DNA of 64,000 nt from Burkholderiaceae bacterium (GCA_023954095.1 JAMLIQ010000010.1:1-64000); one strand, 5' to 3'; shown: positions 31,257-41,259, counted from the stretch's first letter. The notes: generated by a model from the letters alone, not told the origin. Numbers and translations are program-made.

Positions 31257-33176
31257 TTGAACAATCAGTGGTTTTCAAAAGTTGCCGTATGGCTGGTCAT
31301 CGCCATGGTGTTGTTCACCGTGTTCAAACAGTTCGACACACGCGCTGTCGGAGCGGCGGGCCATATCGGTTATTCCGAATTCCTGGAAGAGGTGCGCAAT
31401 AACCGCATCAAGAGCGCCACCATTCAGGAAGGCCAGGGAGGCACCGAAATCGTGGCGGTCACCCAGGACGACCGTCGCATCCGAACGACGGCCACGTATC
31501 TTGATCGGGGTCTGGTGGGCGACCTGATCAACAACAACGTCAAGTTCGACGTCAAGCCACGCGAAGAGGGCTCACTCCTCATGACGCTGCTGGTGAGCTG
31601 GGGTCCCATGTTGCTGCTCATCGGCGTCTGGGTGTACTTCATGCGCCAGATGCAGGGTGGCGGCAAGGGCGGTGCCTTCAGCTTTGGCAAGAGCAAGGCG
31701 CGCATGCTCGACGAGAACAACAACACCGTCACCTTCGCCGACGTGGCCGGCTGCGACGAGGCCAAGGAAGAGGTCAAGGAGGTGGTGGACTTCCTGAAGG
31801 ATCCGAACAAGTTCCAGAAGCTGGGCGGACGCATTCCGCGTGGCCTGCTGCTGGTCGGCCCTCCGGGCACGGGCAAGACGTTGCTGGCCAAGTCGATCGC
31901 CGGCGAAGCCAAGGTGCCGTTCTTCAGCATCTCGGGCTCCGATTTCGTGGAAATGTTCGTCGGCGTGGGCGCAGCGCGCGTGCGCGACATGTTCGAGAAC
32001 GCCAAGAAGAACGCCCCCTGCATCATCTTCATCGATGAAATCGACGCCGTGGGCCGCCAGCGTGGCGCGGGCTTGGGCGGCGGCAACGATGAGCGCGAAC
32101 AGACCCTCAACCAGATGCTGGTCGAGATGGATGGTTTCGAAACCAATCTGGGTGTGATTGTGGTTGCCGCCACCAACCGTCCGGACATCCTGGACGCCGC
32201 CCTGCTGCGCCCCGGCCGCTTCGACCGTCAGGTGTATGTGACGCTGCCCGACATTCGTGGCCGTGAGCAGATCCTCAATGTCCACATGCGCAAGATTCCG
32301 GTTGCCCAGGACGTGAATCCGGGTGTGATCGCACGGGGAACACCGGGGATGAGCGGTGCCGATCTGGCCAACCTGTGCAACGAGGCAGCCCTCATGGCGG
32401 CCCGCCGCAACGCGCGTACCGTGGAAATGCAGGATTTCGAAAAGGCCAAGGACAAGATCATCATGGGCCCCGAGCGCAAGAGCATGGTCATGCCCGAGGA
32501 GGAGCGCCGCAATACGGCCTACCACGAGGCTGGTCACGCGCTCATCGGCAAGCTGCTGCCCAAGTGCGATCCCGTGCACAAGGTCACCATCATCCCGCGT
32601 GGGCGTGCCCTGGGCGTCACGATGAGCCTGCCAGAGAAAGACCGCTACTCCTTCGACAAGGAGTACATGCTGAACCAGATTGCCATGTTGTTCGGTGGTC
32701 GTATTGCCGAAGAAGTGTTCATGCACCAGATGACCACTGGTGCGAGCAATGACTTTGAACGGGCCACGCACATTGCACGCGATATGGTCATGCGCTACGG
32801 CATGACCGAGGCCCTGGGACCGATGGTGTATGCCGAGAACGAGGGTGAAGTGTTTCTGGGCCGTTCGGTCACCAAGACCACGACCATCAGTGAAGAGACC
32901 ATGCAGAAGGTGGACGCCGAGGTGCGTCGTATCATCGACGAGCAGTATGCGTTGGCGCGCAATCTGATCGAAGAGAACCAGGACAAGATGCACGCCATGG
33001 CCAAGGCCATGCTCGAATGGGAAACCATCGACAGCGACCAGCTCGACGACATCATGGCAGGCAAGCCGCCGCGCCCGCCCAAGGATTGGACGCCGCGCAC
33101 GCCCTCCTCGGGCGGTGACGGCCCTGCGGGCGGCACACCCGCCGTTGCGGCCGATCCAGCACCGACCGTGGCCTGA
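31257..33176 (+). CDS. ftsH: ATP-dependent zinc metalloprotease FtsH
   Basis: Membrane-anchored AAA+ protease that degrades damaged membrane proteins, sigma-32 and LpxC. Two N-terminal spans (about 7-23 and 108-128) flank a periplasmic loop; Walker A GPPGTGKT is 201-208, Walker B IIFIDEID about 256-263, the arginine-finger region RPGRFDRQ about 318-325, and the protease zinc motif HEAGH 423-427. 639 residues is normal. Translation starts at TTG 31257, with CCGGAG six bases upstream; no nearby in-frame ATG gives the conserved [13 protein letters not shown]-terminus. A terminator follows. Confidence 0.98.
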   Translation: MNNQWFSKVAVWLVIAMVLFTVFKQFDTRAVGAAGHIGYSEFLEEVRNNRIKSATIQEGQGGTEIVAVTQDDRRIRTTATYLDRGLVGDLINNNVKFDVKPREEGSLLMTLLVSWGPMLLLIGVWVYFMRQMQGGGKGGAFSFGKSKARMLDENNNTVTFADVAGCDEAKEEVKEVVDFLKDPNKFQKLGGRIPRGLLLVGPPGTGKTLLAKSIAGEAKVPFFSISGSDFVEMFVGVGAARVRDMFENAKKNAPCIIFIDEIDAVGRQRGAGLGGGNDEREQTLNQMLVEMDGFETNLGVIVVAATNRPDILDAALLRPGRFDRQVYVTLPDIRGREQILNVHMRKIPVAQDVNPGVIARGTPGMSGADLANLCNEAALMAARRNARTVEMQDFEKAKDKIIMGPERKSMVMPEEERRNTAYHEAGHALIGKLLPKCDPVHKVTIIPRGRALGVTMSLPEKDRYSFDKEYMLNQIAMLFGGRIAEEVFMHQMTTGASNDFERATHIARDMVMRYGMTEALGPMVYAENEGEVFLGRSVTKTTTISEETMQKVDAEVRRIIDEQYALARNLIEENQDKMHAMAKAMLEWETIDSDQLDDIMAGKPPRPPKDWTPRTPSSGGDGPAGGTPAVAADPAPTVA

Positions 33177-33192
33177 GCGGCCCGGGGTGAAT

Positions 33193-33219
33193 ACGGGGCC
33201 TAGGTGCCCCGTTTTTTTT
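33193..33219 (+). terminator. Rho-independent terminator after ftsH
   Basis: ACGGGGC (33193-33199), a CTAGGT loop, GCCCCGT (33206-33212) and a T8 run. It lies 17 bp beyond the ftsH stop and 21 bp before folP, so folP must be read from leak-through or its own weak promoter. Confidence 0.88.
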
Positions 33220-33239
33220 GGTTTCTCTGATTCCTGCAC

Positions 33240-34073
33240 ATGATCTGGCATACCACGCGTTTTGCGATCGACCTGTCACGGCCCAGGATCATGGGCATTG
33301 TGAACGTCACGCCGGATTCGTTTTCGGATGGAGGCCGCCATGGCCATACCAGCCTGGCAGTGCGCCATTGCGAGCAACTGGTGCACGATGGCGCGGACAT
33401 TCTGGACATTGGCGGTGAATCCACGCGGCCCGGCAGTCCGCCAGTGGCGCTTGATGATGAACTGGCGAGGGTATTGCCGGTGCTGCGGGAAGCGGTGCGC
33501 CTGGGCGTGCCCGTATCGGTGGATACCTGCAAGGCCGCAGTGATGCAACAGGCGCTGGACCTGGGCGCTGACATCATCAATGACGTATGGGCTCTGCGCC
33601 AATCTGGTGCTGTAGAGGTGGTGGCGCGACATCGTGCATGCGGTATTTGCCTGATGCATATGCACCGCGATCCGCAAACCATGCAGACTGCGCCGATGGA
33701 GGGTGATGCCGTACCGCAGGTGCTCCTGTTTTTGAAGCAAGCGGCGCAGGGTTTGCAGGCGCTTGGCGTGGATAGCGAGCGAATTGTGCTGGACTACGGT
33801 ATCGGTTTTGGCAAAACCGTGGAGCAGAATTTCGCCTTGCTGGCCCGCCAGGCTGAATTGCTTGCGCTGGGTTATCCGCTGCTGGCAGGCTGGTCCCGTA
33901 AATCGTCCCTGGGTGCAGTGACGGGGCTGGATGTCCACCACCGGCTGTTGCCCAGCGTGGCCGCCGCGCTTTTGGCTGTGGAGCGCGGTGCGCGTGTGAT
34001 CCGTGTACACGATGTGCGTGAAACGGCTCAGGTATTGGCCGTGTGGCGGGCCATGCAGCTGGTATCTCGGTGA
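33240..34073 (+). CDS. folP: Dihydropteroate synthase
   Basis: Condenses 6-hydroxymethyl-7,8-dihydropterin diphosphate with p-aminobenzoate in folate synthesis; the sulfonamide target. The pterin-binding TIM-barrel motifs RIMGIVNVTPDSFSDGGRH and DILDIGGESTRPGS are intact, as is RILDYGIGFGKT-type IVLDYGIGFGKTVEQN. 277 residues is normal. It is flanked by ftsH and glmM, the standard arrangement. ATG 33240 has only a weak ribosome binding site. Confidence 0.97.
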   Translation: MIWHTTRFAIDLSRPRIMGIVNVTPDSFSDGGRHGHTSLAVRHCEQLVHDGADILDIGGESTRPGSPPVALDDELARVLPVLREAVRLGVPVSVDTCKAAVMQQALDLGADIINDVWALRQSGAVEVVARHRACGICLMHMHRDPQTMQTAPMEGDAVPQVLLFLKQAAQGLQALGVDSERIVLDYGIGFGKTVEQNFALLARQAELLALGYPLLAGWSRKSSLGAVTGLDVHHRLLPSVAAALLAVERGARVIRVHDVRETAQVLAVWRAMQLVSR

Positions 34074-34115
34074 TTCCAGGGAAACAAAACAAACTATCAA
34101 CGAGGAGGCAGAGGC

Positions 34116-35450
34116 ATGGGCCGCAAATATTTTGGAACCGACGGCATTCGCGGCACGGTGGGGCAGGCGCCCATCACACCGGATTTTGTGCTGCGTCTGG
34201 CGCACGCTGTGGGCCGGGTGCTGCGCCAGACGGACGACCGTCCCACGGTGCTGATCGGCAAAGACACGCGTATTTCGGGCTACATGCTTGAAAGCGCACT
34301 GGAATCAGGCTTTAACTCGGCCGGGGTGGATGTGCTGCTGCTGGGGCCTTTGCCGACACCGGGCGTGGCGTATCTCACGCGCGCCCAGCGCGCCAGCCTG
34401 GGGGTGGTGATTTCGGCCAGCCACAATGCCTTTCCCGACAACGGCATCAAGTTCTTCAGCGCCCAAGGGGCCAAGCTCCCCGATACCTGGGAGCTGGCGG
34501 TCGAAGCGGCACTGGATGAACCCCCGGTATGGGCCGACTCGGCCTCGCTGGGGAAAACACGCAGACTCGATGATGCAGCGGGGCGGTACATCGAATTCTG
34601 CAAAAGCACCTTCGCGCAGGACTTGACGCTCAAGGGCTTGAAGATCGTAGTGGATGCTGCGCATGGTGCGGCCTACCACATTGCACCCAAGGTGTTTCAC
34701 GAGCTGGGCGCTGACGTGGTGGCCATTGGTTGTGCGCCCGATGGTCTGAACATCAACCACGAAGTGGGGGCAACACATCCGGATGCCCTGGTGCGTGCGG
34801 TGCGGGCCAACCGTGCCGACTTTGGCATTGCCCTGGATGGTGATGCCGACCGATTGCAGATGGTGGATGGCCAGGGGCGTTTGTACAACGGTGATGAGTT
34901 GCTCTACCTGATGGTGCGCGACCGCATGGGGCGTGACGAGCATGTGCCCGGCGTGGTGGGCACGCTGATGACCAACATGGCCATCGAGCTGGCCCTGCAG
35001 GCGCGTGGCGTCAAGCTGGTGCGTGCCAAGGTCGGTGACCGCTACGTATTGGAAGAACTGGCACGCCATGGCTGGATTCTGGGCGGTGAAGGTTCTGGCC
35101 ACCTGCTGGCGTTGGACAAGCACACCACGGGCGATGGCCTGGTCAGTGCGCTGCAGGTATTGCAATCCTGTGTGCGCAACGGCCAGACCCTGGCGCAGAT
35201 GCTCGAGGGTGTGGATCTGTTCCCTCAGGTGCTCCTGAATGTGCGTTTGCCTGAGGGGGCGGACTGGCGCTCCAATATGCTGCTGGCCCGCGAAACCCAG
35301 GCCGTCGAAGAGGAGCTTGGTGCGGCCGGACGGGTGCTCATCCGCGCCAGCGGTACCGAGCCCTTGCTGCGCGTGATGGTGGAGGCGCGTGATGCCGCCC
35401 AGGCAAGCCTCTGCGCCGAGCGTCTGGCGCAGGCCGCACGGCAGGGATGA
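34116..35450 (+). CDS. glmM: Phosphoglucosamine mutase
   Basis: Interconverts glucosamine 6-phosphate and glucosamine 1-phosphate for UDP-GlcNAc, feeding peptidoglycan and lipid A. The phosphoserine is S102 in [18 protein letters not shown]; the metal site is [14 protein letters not shown]; the sugar loop [19 protein letters not shown] and the C-terminal phosphate-binding [14 protein letters not shown] follow. 444 residues is typical. A strong GAGGAGG ribosome binding site precedes ATG 34116. Its transcript probably ends in copy 6 of the dispersed repeat. Confidence 0.98.
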   Translation: MGRKYFGTDGIRGTVGQAPITPDFVLRLAHAVGRVLRQTDDRPTVLIGKDTRISGYMLESALESGFNSAGVDVLLLGPLPTPGVAYLTRAQRASLGVVISASHNAFPDNGIKFFSAQGAKLPDTWELAVEAALDEPPVWADSASLGKTRRLDDAAGRYIEFCKSTFAQDLTLKGLKIVVDAAHGAAYHIAPKVFHELGADVVAIGCAPDGLNINHEVGATHPDALVRAVRANRADFGIALDGDADRLQMVDGQGRLYNGDELLYLMVRDRMGRDEHVPGVVGTLMTNMAIELALQARGVKLVRAKVGDRYVLEELARHGWILGGEGSGHLLALDKHTTGDGLVSALQVLQSCVRNGQTLAQMLEGVDLFPQVLLNVRLPEGADWRSNMLLARETQAVEEELGAAGRVLIRASGTEPLLRVMVEARDAAQASLCAERLAQAARQG

Positions 35451-35514
35451 TTGCTATATAAATAGTAGCTAATGGCGCTTTATTGATAAGCGCCAGAGCC
35501 TTTTTTTATTCACA
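35451..35514 (-). repeat. Dispersed two-hairpin repeat, copy 6, acting as glmM terminator
   Basis: Reverse-oriented copy immediately after the glmM stop. Hairpin 1 is an 8-bp stem, TGGCGCTT (35473-35480) with AAGCGCCA (35488-35495), loop TATTGAT, followed by GAGCC and seven T. Read on the plus strand this is a plausible intrinsic terminator for glmM; the AT-rich hairpin 2 (35453-35469) precedes it. Confidence 0.8.
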
Positions 35515-35531
35515 ATATTGTTTGCTGCAGC

Positions 35532-37796
35532 TCAGCGCTCGCGGGTCCCGGCCGATGCTGCTGCGGCACGAGCCGGGGCAGATGGTTGCAGTGTCTGGGG
35601 GGGATGCAGGGCCTGCAGCAAGGCCTGCAACTGACCTGCAGGCTGGGGCCGACCGCAATAGTAGCCCTGTGCCTGGTGGCAGCCCTGGTGGTGCAAAAAG
35701 TCGAACTGGCCGCGCGTTTCCACACCTTCTGCCACGGTCTGCATGCCCAGGGCCTGCGCCATCCGGATGATGGCACTGACGATGGCCTTGTCGCTGGGTC
35801 CGTTGTCCAGGTCGCGCACAAACGACTGGTCTATTTTGAGTGTGCTGACAGGAAACTGCTTGAGTTGACTGAGCGATGAATAGCCCGTGCCGAAGTCGTC
35901 GATGGACAGGCGCACGCCGCAGGCATGCAATTCCCGCATGGTGGCAATGGCACTGCGCGGGTTCTCCATGGCCACGCCCTCGGTCAGTTCCAGCTCCAAT
36001 GCATCCGGTGCCACGCCGGTTTCCTGCAGAATGCGCGTGATCAGTTCCGGCAACCGGGGCTCACGAAACTGGATGGCGGACAGGTTGACCGATATCGAGG
36101 GCAGCGCCAGCCCCTGAGCGTGCCAGTCGCGCATCTGGGTCAGTGCGGTGCGCAGCACCCATTCGCCAATGGCGAGGATCTGGCCGCTGTCTTCTGCAAT
36201 CGGGATGAATTCGCCCGGTGAGACTGTCCCCAACTCCGGGTGTTGCCAGCGCAGCAAGGCCTCGACCCCCAGCACCTGGCGGGTGGCAATGCATACCTGG
36301 GGCTGGTAGTGCAGAGTGAATTGCTGGCGCTCCAGGGCGCGGCGCAGTGCATTTTCCAGTTGCAGCGCACGCACCGAGTGGGCCTGCATTTCCGGGGTAA
36401 AGAAGCGGTAGGTGTTGCGACCATCGAGTTTGGCGCGGTACATGGCGACATCGGCCGATTGACTCAGCGCGTCAAAATCCTGGCCGTCGTCGGGAAAGAC
36501 AGCAATGCCCATCGAAGGGGCGATGGTCAGCTCGTGGTGATCGATCTGGTAGTGCTGGCGCGATGCTTCCAGCAGTTTGCCGGCCACCCGTTCGGCGCCC
36601 TTGGCATTGGCGCCGGGCAGCAGCAGGATGAACTCATCCCCACCGAGGCGGCAGACCGTGTCCTTGTCGCGCACCACCGCCCGCAGGCGCTGCGCAATGG
36701 CGATCAGCAAAGAGTCGCCCACCCGGTGGCCGAGCGAGTCGTTGACATGCTTGAAATGGTCCAGGTCCAGAAAGATCACGGACAGCGGGGTTTGCTTCTG
36801 GCGCGCCGCTTCGATGGCGTGGGAACTGCGTTCGGCCAGCAAGGCGCGATTGGGCAGGCCGGTGAGAGGGTCGTAATGTGCCAGCCAATAGATGCGTTCC
36901 TGGTCGAGCTTGCGGTCGTTCATTTCACGGTGCAGGCTGTCAACCGTTTCACGCAGCTGCAGCGTGCGTTCGGCCACCAGGGATTCCAGTTCTGCGTGGA
37001 CCTTGCTCAGGGCTGCCTGCGCCTGGCGCCGTTCGGTGATGTCCATGCAGATCCAGATCGAACCGAGCGTAGGATTGGCCGGGGAAATGGCCTTGCTGCG
37101 CACGTCGCACACCACGGGGGTGCCGTCTTTGCGAACCAGGGTGACCTCGCCCTGAAACGACTGCCCTTGGGAAAGGGCAGGGTAGGAGCGCCGTCCGACT
37201 TCCTCCCAGTCGGCGTCGTTGGCGTACCAACGCCGGGAAGGGCAGCCTTGCAGCTCTCCTGGCTCGTAGCCCAGCATTTGCTCAAAATGCTGATTGCATC
37301 GTGTCAAGAACCGGTTCTGGAGGTAGACGATACCCACCATCGCACTGTCGAACAGAACCTCTTTTTCCCACAGGGCCGCGTCGAGTTGGGTTTGCGCCGT
37401 CTTTTGTTCGTCAATATCGTCAATCAACCAGATAGAGCCTTCATGGCTGTCTTGCGGGTTGATCAGACTGCCGGTGAGTCGGCCCCAGAATACCGAACCA
37501 TCCCGTCGGCGCATGCTGCGCTCCGTGCGGAAAGTGCCGCCCGCTGCCACGACGGGGTAGGCGGCACGGGTCAGTTCCCGATAGGCCTGCAGGTCGGGAT
37601 AAAAACCTTCGCTGCGTTGCCCGGTGAGTTGTTCGGGCGTGCTGTAGCCAAAGATTTCCGCATAGCGCCGGTTGCACCGGACCACCTGGCGCCTGCGAAT
37701 GAACGCAATACCTGCTCCCGCGCTGTCCAGCAGGGTTTGCTGTTCTCGCAAGGCACGTTCTAGCGGTGTGGTGGGAAGGAGGGCGGGAGAAAGCAA
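35532..37796 (-). CDS. PAS-PAS-GGDEF-EAL cyclic-di-GMP signalling protein
   Basis: Predicted soluble enzyme that can make and break cyclic di-GMP. Two PAS sensor domains (about 20-130 and 145-260) are followed by a helical linker, a diguanylate cyclase domain with intact GGDEF and an upstream RxxD inhibitory site (RDKD five residues before), and a phosphodiesterase domain with EAL (GVEALLRW), the DDFGTGYSSL motif and VAEGVET. Both active sites look complete, so net output is unknown. The start is uncertain: no ATG lies between the first PAS domain and the divergent gene's leader. I chose TTG 37796 (about 754 residues), downstream of tandem -10 elements. It converges on glmM. Confidence 0.85.
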   Translation of the reverse strand: MLSPALLPTTPLERALREQQTLLDSAGAGIAFIRRRQVVRCNRRYAEIFGYSTPEQLTGQRSEGFYPDLQAYRELTRAAYPVVAAGGTFRTERSMRRRDGSVFWGRLTGSLINPQDSHEGSIWLIDDIDEQKTAQTQLDAALWEKEVLFDSAMVGIVYLQNRFLTRCNQHFEQMLGYEPGELQGCPSRRWYANDADWEEVGRRSYPALSQGQSFQGEVTLVRKDGTPVVCDVRSKAISPANPTLGSIWICMDITERRQAQAALSKVHAELESLVAERTLQLRETVDSLHREMNDRKLDQERIYWLAHYDPLTGLPNRALLAERSSHAIEAARQKQTPLSVIFLDLDHFKHVNDSLGHRVGDSLLIAIAQRLRAVVRDKDTVCRLGGDEFILLLPGANAKGAERVAGKLLEASRQHYQIDHHELTIAPSMGIAVFPDDGQDFDALSQSADVAMYRAKLDGRNTYRFFTPEMQAHSVRALQLENALRRALERQQFTLHYQPQVCIATRQVLGVEALLRWQHPELGTVSPGEFIPIAEDSGQILAIGEWVLRTALTQMRDWHAQGLALPSISVNLSAIQFREPRLPELITRILQETGVAPDALELELTEGVAMENPRSAIATMRELHACGVRLSIDDFGTGYSSLSQLKQFPVSTLKIDQSFVRDLDNGPSDKAIVSAIIRMAQALGMQTVAEGVETRGQFDFLHHQGCHQAQGYYCGRPQPAGQLQALLQALHPPQTLQPSAPARAAAASAGTRER

Positions 37797-38110
37797 ACGC
37801 GGATTCTGTGAAACGAGGTCGCTGGGGCGAATGTGCCCGATGTAACCCGATGGACTGGGCGTAATTGTATGAAATTGTATGTGTTCCGTGGGACGTGGGG
37901 GAAAGACCGCCGGGGCACGCGGGCTGCGGGCCTTCGGCGGGGGTCTTGGATGTACTGCGGGGCGGTGCAGTGTGTCATTGATTGGCCATGTTTCTGACTT
38001 TGTGATGTCACTCCCGCGCTCCAGACTTTCCGTTGTGCAGCGCCGCAGAGCGTACTGGCTGGCGTGCTGCGACTGCGGTTTCGCAGCAGGACCCATACAA
38101 AGGAGTCTCC
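37797..38110. promoter_or_regulatory. 314-bp divergent intergenic region with tandem -10-like elements
   Basis: The stretch between the GGDEF-EAL gene and the GNAT-like gene holds no gene I can support, though it contains open frames in several phases. On the minus strand two TACAAT hexamers sit 10 bp apart (plus-strand 37864-37869 and 37874-37879) inside an imperfect direct repeat of ATACAATT; they could be alternative -10 boxes for the GGDEF-EAL gene. A ribosome binding site AAGGAG lies at 38099-38104 for the rightward gene. No clear rightward promoter was seen. Confidence 0.4.
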
Positions 38111-38968
38111 ATGAGTGATTTGCCCAACCCGATGTTTCCCCTGTCACCCGTTTCTTTGCCACGGGGGTCACTTCATCGCCAGGATGGTTCAGCGGGAGCA
38201 GCGCGTGCGACGCCAGGTTGCAGCGGTGTGGAGGTGGTTTGGGCGCGACACCTGGACGAGGTCCGGCAGGCGCAACGTCTGAGATACGATGTTTTCGTGA
38301 CTGAAATGGGCGCGCGGCTCAAGTCTCCCCTTGAGGGTCATGACATCGATGTCTTCGATGACTATTGCGAGCACCTTCTGGTGCGTGACAGTGGCACAGG
38401 GCAGGCCATCGGAACCTACCGCGTGCTGACGCCAGAGCAAGCACGGCGGGCTGGCAGCACTTATAGCGACACCGAGTTCGATCTGACCCGTCTGAGGGGC
38501 TTGCGGAACAGAATGGTGGAGTTGGGACGCAGTTGCGTGCATGCCCAGCACCGCCATGGTGGCGTGATCATGGCCTTGTGGAGCGCCTTGGCGGATTTCA
38601 TGGTGCGCAATCAGCTCGACACCATGGTGGGCTGTGCCAGCATTCCCATGCTGCACAACGGAATGGTGTGCGGCAATGCGGCAGCCAGTATTTGGCGAAA
38701 GCTGCATGAAACCCATCTGGCCCCCGTGGAATACCAGGTGTTTCCTCGGCTGGCGCTGCCGGTGGAGCGACTGGATGCTTCTCTGGACATTGAGCCACCG
38801 GCTCTTATCAAGGGCTACCTGCGCCTGGGCGCGCGCGTGCTGGGCGCACCAGCCTGGGATCCTGATTTCAATACTGCAGACCTACCCATGCTGATGCGCC
38901 TGGCCGACTTGCCTCTGCGGTACCGTAGGCACCTGCTGGGGGATGGGGATGCTGGCACCGTACGATGA
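38111..38968 (+). CDS. GNAT-fold acyltransferase-like protein (OlsB / COG3176 type)
   Basis: 285-residue protein of the hemolysin-like / ornithine-acyl-ACP N-acyltransferase group. The core carries EVRQAQRLRYDVFVTEMGA, GTYRVLTPEQA, ELGRSCVHAQHRHGGVIMAL and a MVGCASIPM strand, all of the autoinducer-synthase-like GNAT fold. It may acylate ornithine or another amine, making phosphorus-free lipids; this is inference from family, not proven. ATG 38111 follows AAAGGAG closely. The gene ends 10 bp before the Pho box of ppk1, which lies immediately downstream on the same strand. Confidence 0.75.
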   Translation: MSDLPNPMFPLSPVSLPRGSLHRQDGSAGAARATPGCSGVEVVWARHLDEVRQAQRLRYDVFVTEMGARLKSPLEGHDIDVFDDYCEHLLVRDSGTGQAIGTYRVLTPEQARRAGSTYSDTEFDLTRLRGLRNRMVELGRSCVHAQHRHGGVIMALWSALADFMVRNQLDTMVGCASIPMLHNGMVCGNAAASIWRKLHETHLAPVEYQVFPRLALPVERLDASLDIEPPALIKGYLRLGARVLGAPAWDPDFNTADLPMLMRLADLPLRYRRHLLGDGDAGTVR

Positions 38969-38977
38969 GCAACACTT

Positions 38978-38995
38978 GTGTCACGAAGTTGTCAT
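38978..38995 (+). promoter_or_regulatory. Pho box upstream of ppk1
   Basis: Two PhoB half-sites, GTGTCAC (38978-38984) and TTGTCAT (38989-38995), start 11 bp apart as PhoB dimers require (consensus CTGTCAT repeats). They lie 30-47 bp upstream of the chosen ppk1 start. The same two heptamers in the same order occur before pstS. Confidence 0.8.
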
Positions 38996-39024
38996 GTCGC
39001 CATTCCACACTTCGGGATCGATTG

Positions 39025-41259
39025 ATGAGTTCCCTCCTCGTGCCTATGTCACCCGATTTCAGTGAAATAAATGTGAATGCATCGCACGGTACTGCCTTTT
39101 CAAAAGAGGCCGCTGTGGCTGGTGCACAGGCCGCACGGGATCTGCACGTGTCGGGCTCGGCGTTGCCTGGCCTCTCCCCTGGCCTGACGGCTCCCGGTCT
39201 TTCGGATTTTCTGAACCGCGATCACTGCATCCTCGCATTCAATGAGCGGGTGTTTGATTGGGCTGCGCGTGCGGACGTGCCCTTGCTGGAGCGATTGCGC
39301 TACCTGAGCATTGTGTCGTCCAATCTGGACGAGTTCTTTGAGGTGCGCGCCGAGCCCCATATCACGGCGGTGCGCAATGGGGAAACCAAGGGACCCTACG
39401 GGGCCGCTTCGCTGGCTGCGCTGGCAGCCAAGGCGCATGATCTTGTAGCCCGTCAATATGCCTTGTACAACGACGTGCTGGTTCCCGCCCTGGCGGCAAA
39501 AGGTATCCGCATTGTTGCGCATGGTGACCGTGGGAGCGCCCAGCGGCGCTGGGTTCATGAGTATTTTGTGCGAGAGGTGCGTCCTCTGCTGGTGCCCGTC
39601 GGTCTAGACCCGGCACATCCCTTTCCGCAGGTCGCCAACAAATCACTCAATTTCATCGTGCGGCTCAAGGGCGCTGATGCATTCGGCCGGGAGAACGACA
39701 TTGCGATCGTGCGGGTGCCCCGGGCGTTGCCTCGGTTCATCCGGATGCCGGCGGGCGTCGCGCCCAAGGGCAGACACTTTGTCAGTGTTTCCAGTGTGAT
39801 CCGGGCGCACCTGTCGGATCTCTTCCCTGGGCGGGAAGTGACGGATTTTTCCCAGTTTCGCGTTACCCGCCATTCCGATCTGGCGGTGGACGAAGAAGAT
39901 GTGCGTAATCTGCGCATGGTGCTGCGCCAGGGTTTGCAGCAGCGTAATTTCGGACAAGCCGTGCGTCTGGAAGTTTCGAGTGGTTGCGCCGCATATCTTT
40001 CGGATTTCCTGTTGCGGCAGTTTGATCTTCCGGGGGCGGCGCTTTACAGGGTGCACGGCCCCGTGAACCTGGTTCGTCTGTCGCAACTGGTGGATTTGGT
40101 CGATGACCCGCAACTGCTGTTTCCGGCCTGGCGGCCCGTATGGCCGCGTCAATTGGTTCCGGGAGCCTCCATCATTGCCCAGATGCGGCAGCGTGATGTA
40201 CTGATCCACCACCCCTTTGAAAGCTTCGATGGCGTTTTGGCATTTCTGCGTGAAGCGGTGAATGACCCGCAAGTGGTTGCCATCAAGCAAACCATTTACC
40301 GCACCGGTTCCGATCCGGTGCTGATGGAGTTGCTGCGGGAGGCGGTGCGACGCGGCAAGGAAGTCATGGCGGTGGTGGAACTGAAGGCCCGGTTTGATGA
40401 GGAGGCCAACATCAACTGGGCGGAAGCACTGGAGTCGGTCGGTGCCCAGGTGGTCTACGGCGTGGTGGGGTTGAAGACGCACGCCAAGATGTTGCTGGTG
40501 ACCCGCAAGGAAGGCAGGCAATTGCGCCGGTATGGCCATTTGTCCACCGGCAATTACAACCCGCGCACAGCGCGGCTGTATACCGATCTGAGCTACCTCA
40601 CCGCCAATGAAGACACCACGGCCGATATGGACTATGTGTTCAATCATCTCGCCAGCCAGAATCGCCTGCCGCGTATGCGGCGCCTGCTGGTGGCGCCCTT
40701 CCAGCTTCATCGGCGCATGCTGGAAAAAATCGAGCAGGTCGGGCTGGCGGCCGACCGGGGCGAGGGCGGGCGCATCGTGGCCAAGATGAATGCCCTGACG
40801 GATGAGGCTTTAGCCCGTGCGCTGGTGCTCGCGGGCCGGCGTGGTGCCAGAATCGATCTGATTGTGCGTGGAGCCTGCATCTTGCCCGCGCAAGTCCCGG
40901 GATTTACCGAAAACATCCGTGTGCGCTCCATCATCGGACGCTTTCTGGAGCATTCCCGGGTTTTCTATTTTGGCCAAGGCGCCGAAGAGGAGCTGTTTCT
41001 TTCCAGTGCCGACTGGATGAACCGCAATATGCTGCGTCGTGTGGAAATATCCTGGCCCGTGACCGACCCTCTCCTGCGTCAGCGCATTATTGATGAGTGC
41101 CTGTTGGCATGCCTTCATGATGACCGGGATTCCTGGCAGTTGTTGCCTGACGGCACTTATGTATGTTCCGAGAAGCCGACCCAGGGGCATGGCGCACAGG
41201 ACGCGCTCATGGCGCGGTATGGCGTACCGCCAGCGGCAGTTCCGCAACGGCTGAGCTGA
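39025..41259 (+). CDS. ppk1: Polyphosphate kinase 1
   Basis: Makes inorganic polyphosphate from ATP through a phosphohistidine intermediate. The core begins at SDFLNRDHCILAFNERVFD; RYLSIVSSNLDEFFEVR, KQTIYRTGSDPVLMELL, GLKTHAKMLLVTRKEGR (autophosphorylated His) and SIIGRFLEHSRVFYF (second catalytic His) are all intact. I chose ATG 39025, since ATG 38965 lies upstream of the Pho box and would be outside the PhoB-driven mRNA; ATG 39046 is also possible. This leaves a variable N-terminal tail of about 50 residues. sixA starts directly at its stop. Confidence 0.95.
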   Translation: MSSLLVPMSPDFSEINVNASHGTAFSKEAAVAGAQAARDLHVSGSALPGLSPGLTAPGLSDFLNRDHCILAFNERVFDWAARADVPLLERLRYLSIVSSNLDEFFEVRAEPHITAVRNGETKGPYGAASLAALAAKAHDLVARQYALYNDVLVPALAAKGIRIVAHGDRGSAQRRWVHEYFVREVRPLLVPVGLDPAHPFPQVANKSLNFIVRLKGADAFGRENDIAIVRVPRALPRFIRMPAGVAPKGRHFVSVSSVIRAHLSDLFPGREVTDFSQFRVTRHSDLAVDEEDVRNLRMVLRQGLQQRNFGQAVRLEVSSGCAAYLSDFLLRQFDLPGAALYRVHGPVNLVRLSQLVDLVDDPQLLFPAWRPVWPRQLVPGASIIAQMRQRDVLIHHPFESFDGVLAFLREAVNDPQVVAIKQTIYRTGSDPVLMELLREAVRRGKEVMAVVELKARFDEEANINWAEALESVGAQVVYGVVGLKTHAKMLLVTRKEGRQLRRYGHLSTGNYNPRTARLYTDLSYLTANEDTTADMDYVFNHLASQNRLPRMRRLLVAPFQLHRRMLEKIEQVGLAADRGEGGRIVAKMNALTDEALARALVLAGRRGARIDLIVRGACILPAQVPGFTENIRVRSIIGRFLEHSRVFYFGQGAEEELFLSSADWMNRNMLRRVEISWPVTDPLLRQRIIDECLLACLHDDRDSWQLLPDGTYVCSEKPTQGHGAQDALMARYGVPPAAVPQRLS

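Noticed and set aside
36240..37763. Plus-strand open frame of 507 codons opposite the GGDEF-EAL gene
   Set aside because: The PAS, GGDEF and EAL motifs are intact on the minus strand; the plus reading has no motif.
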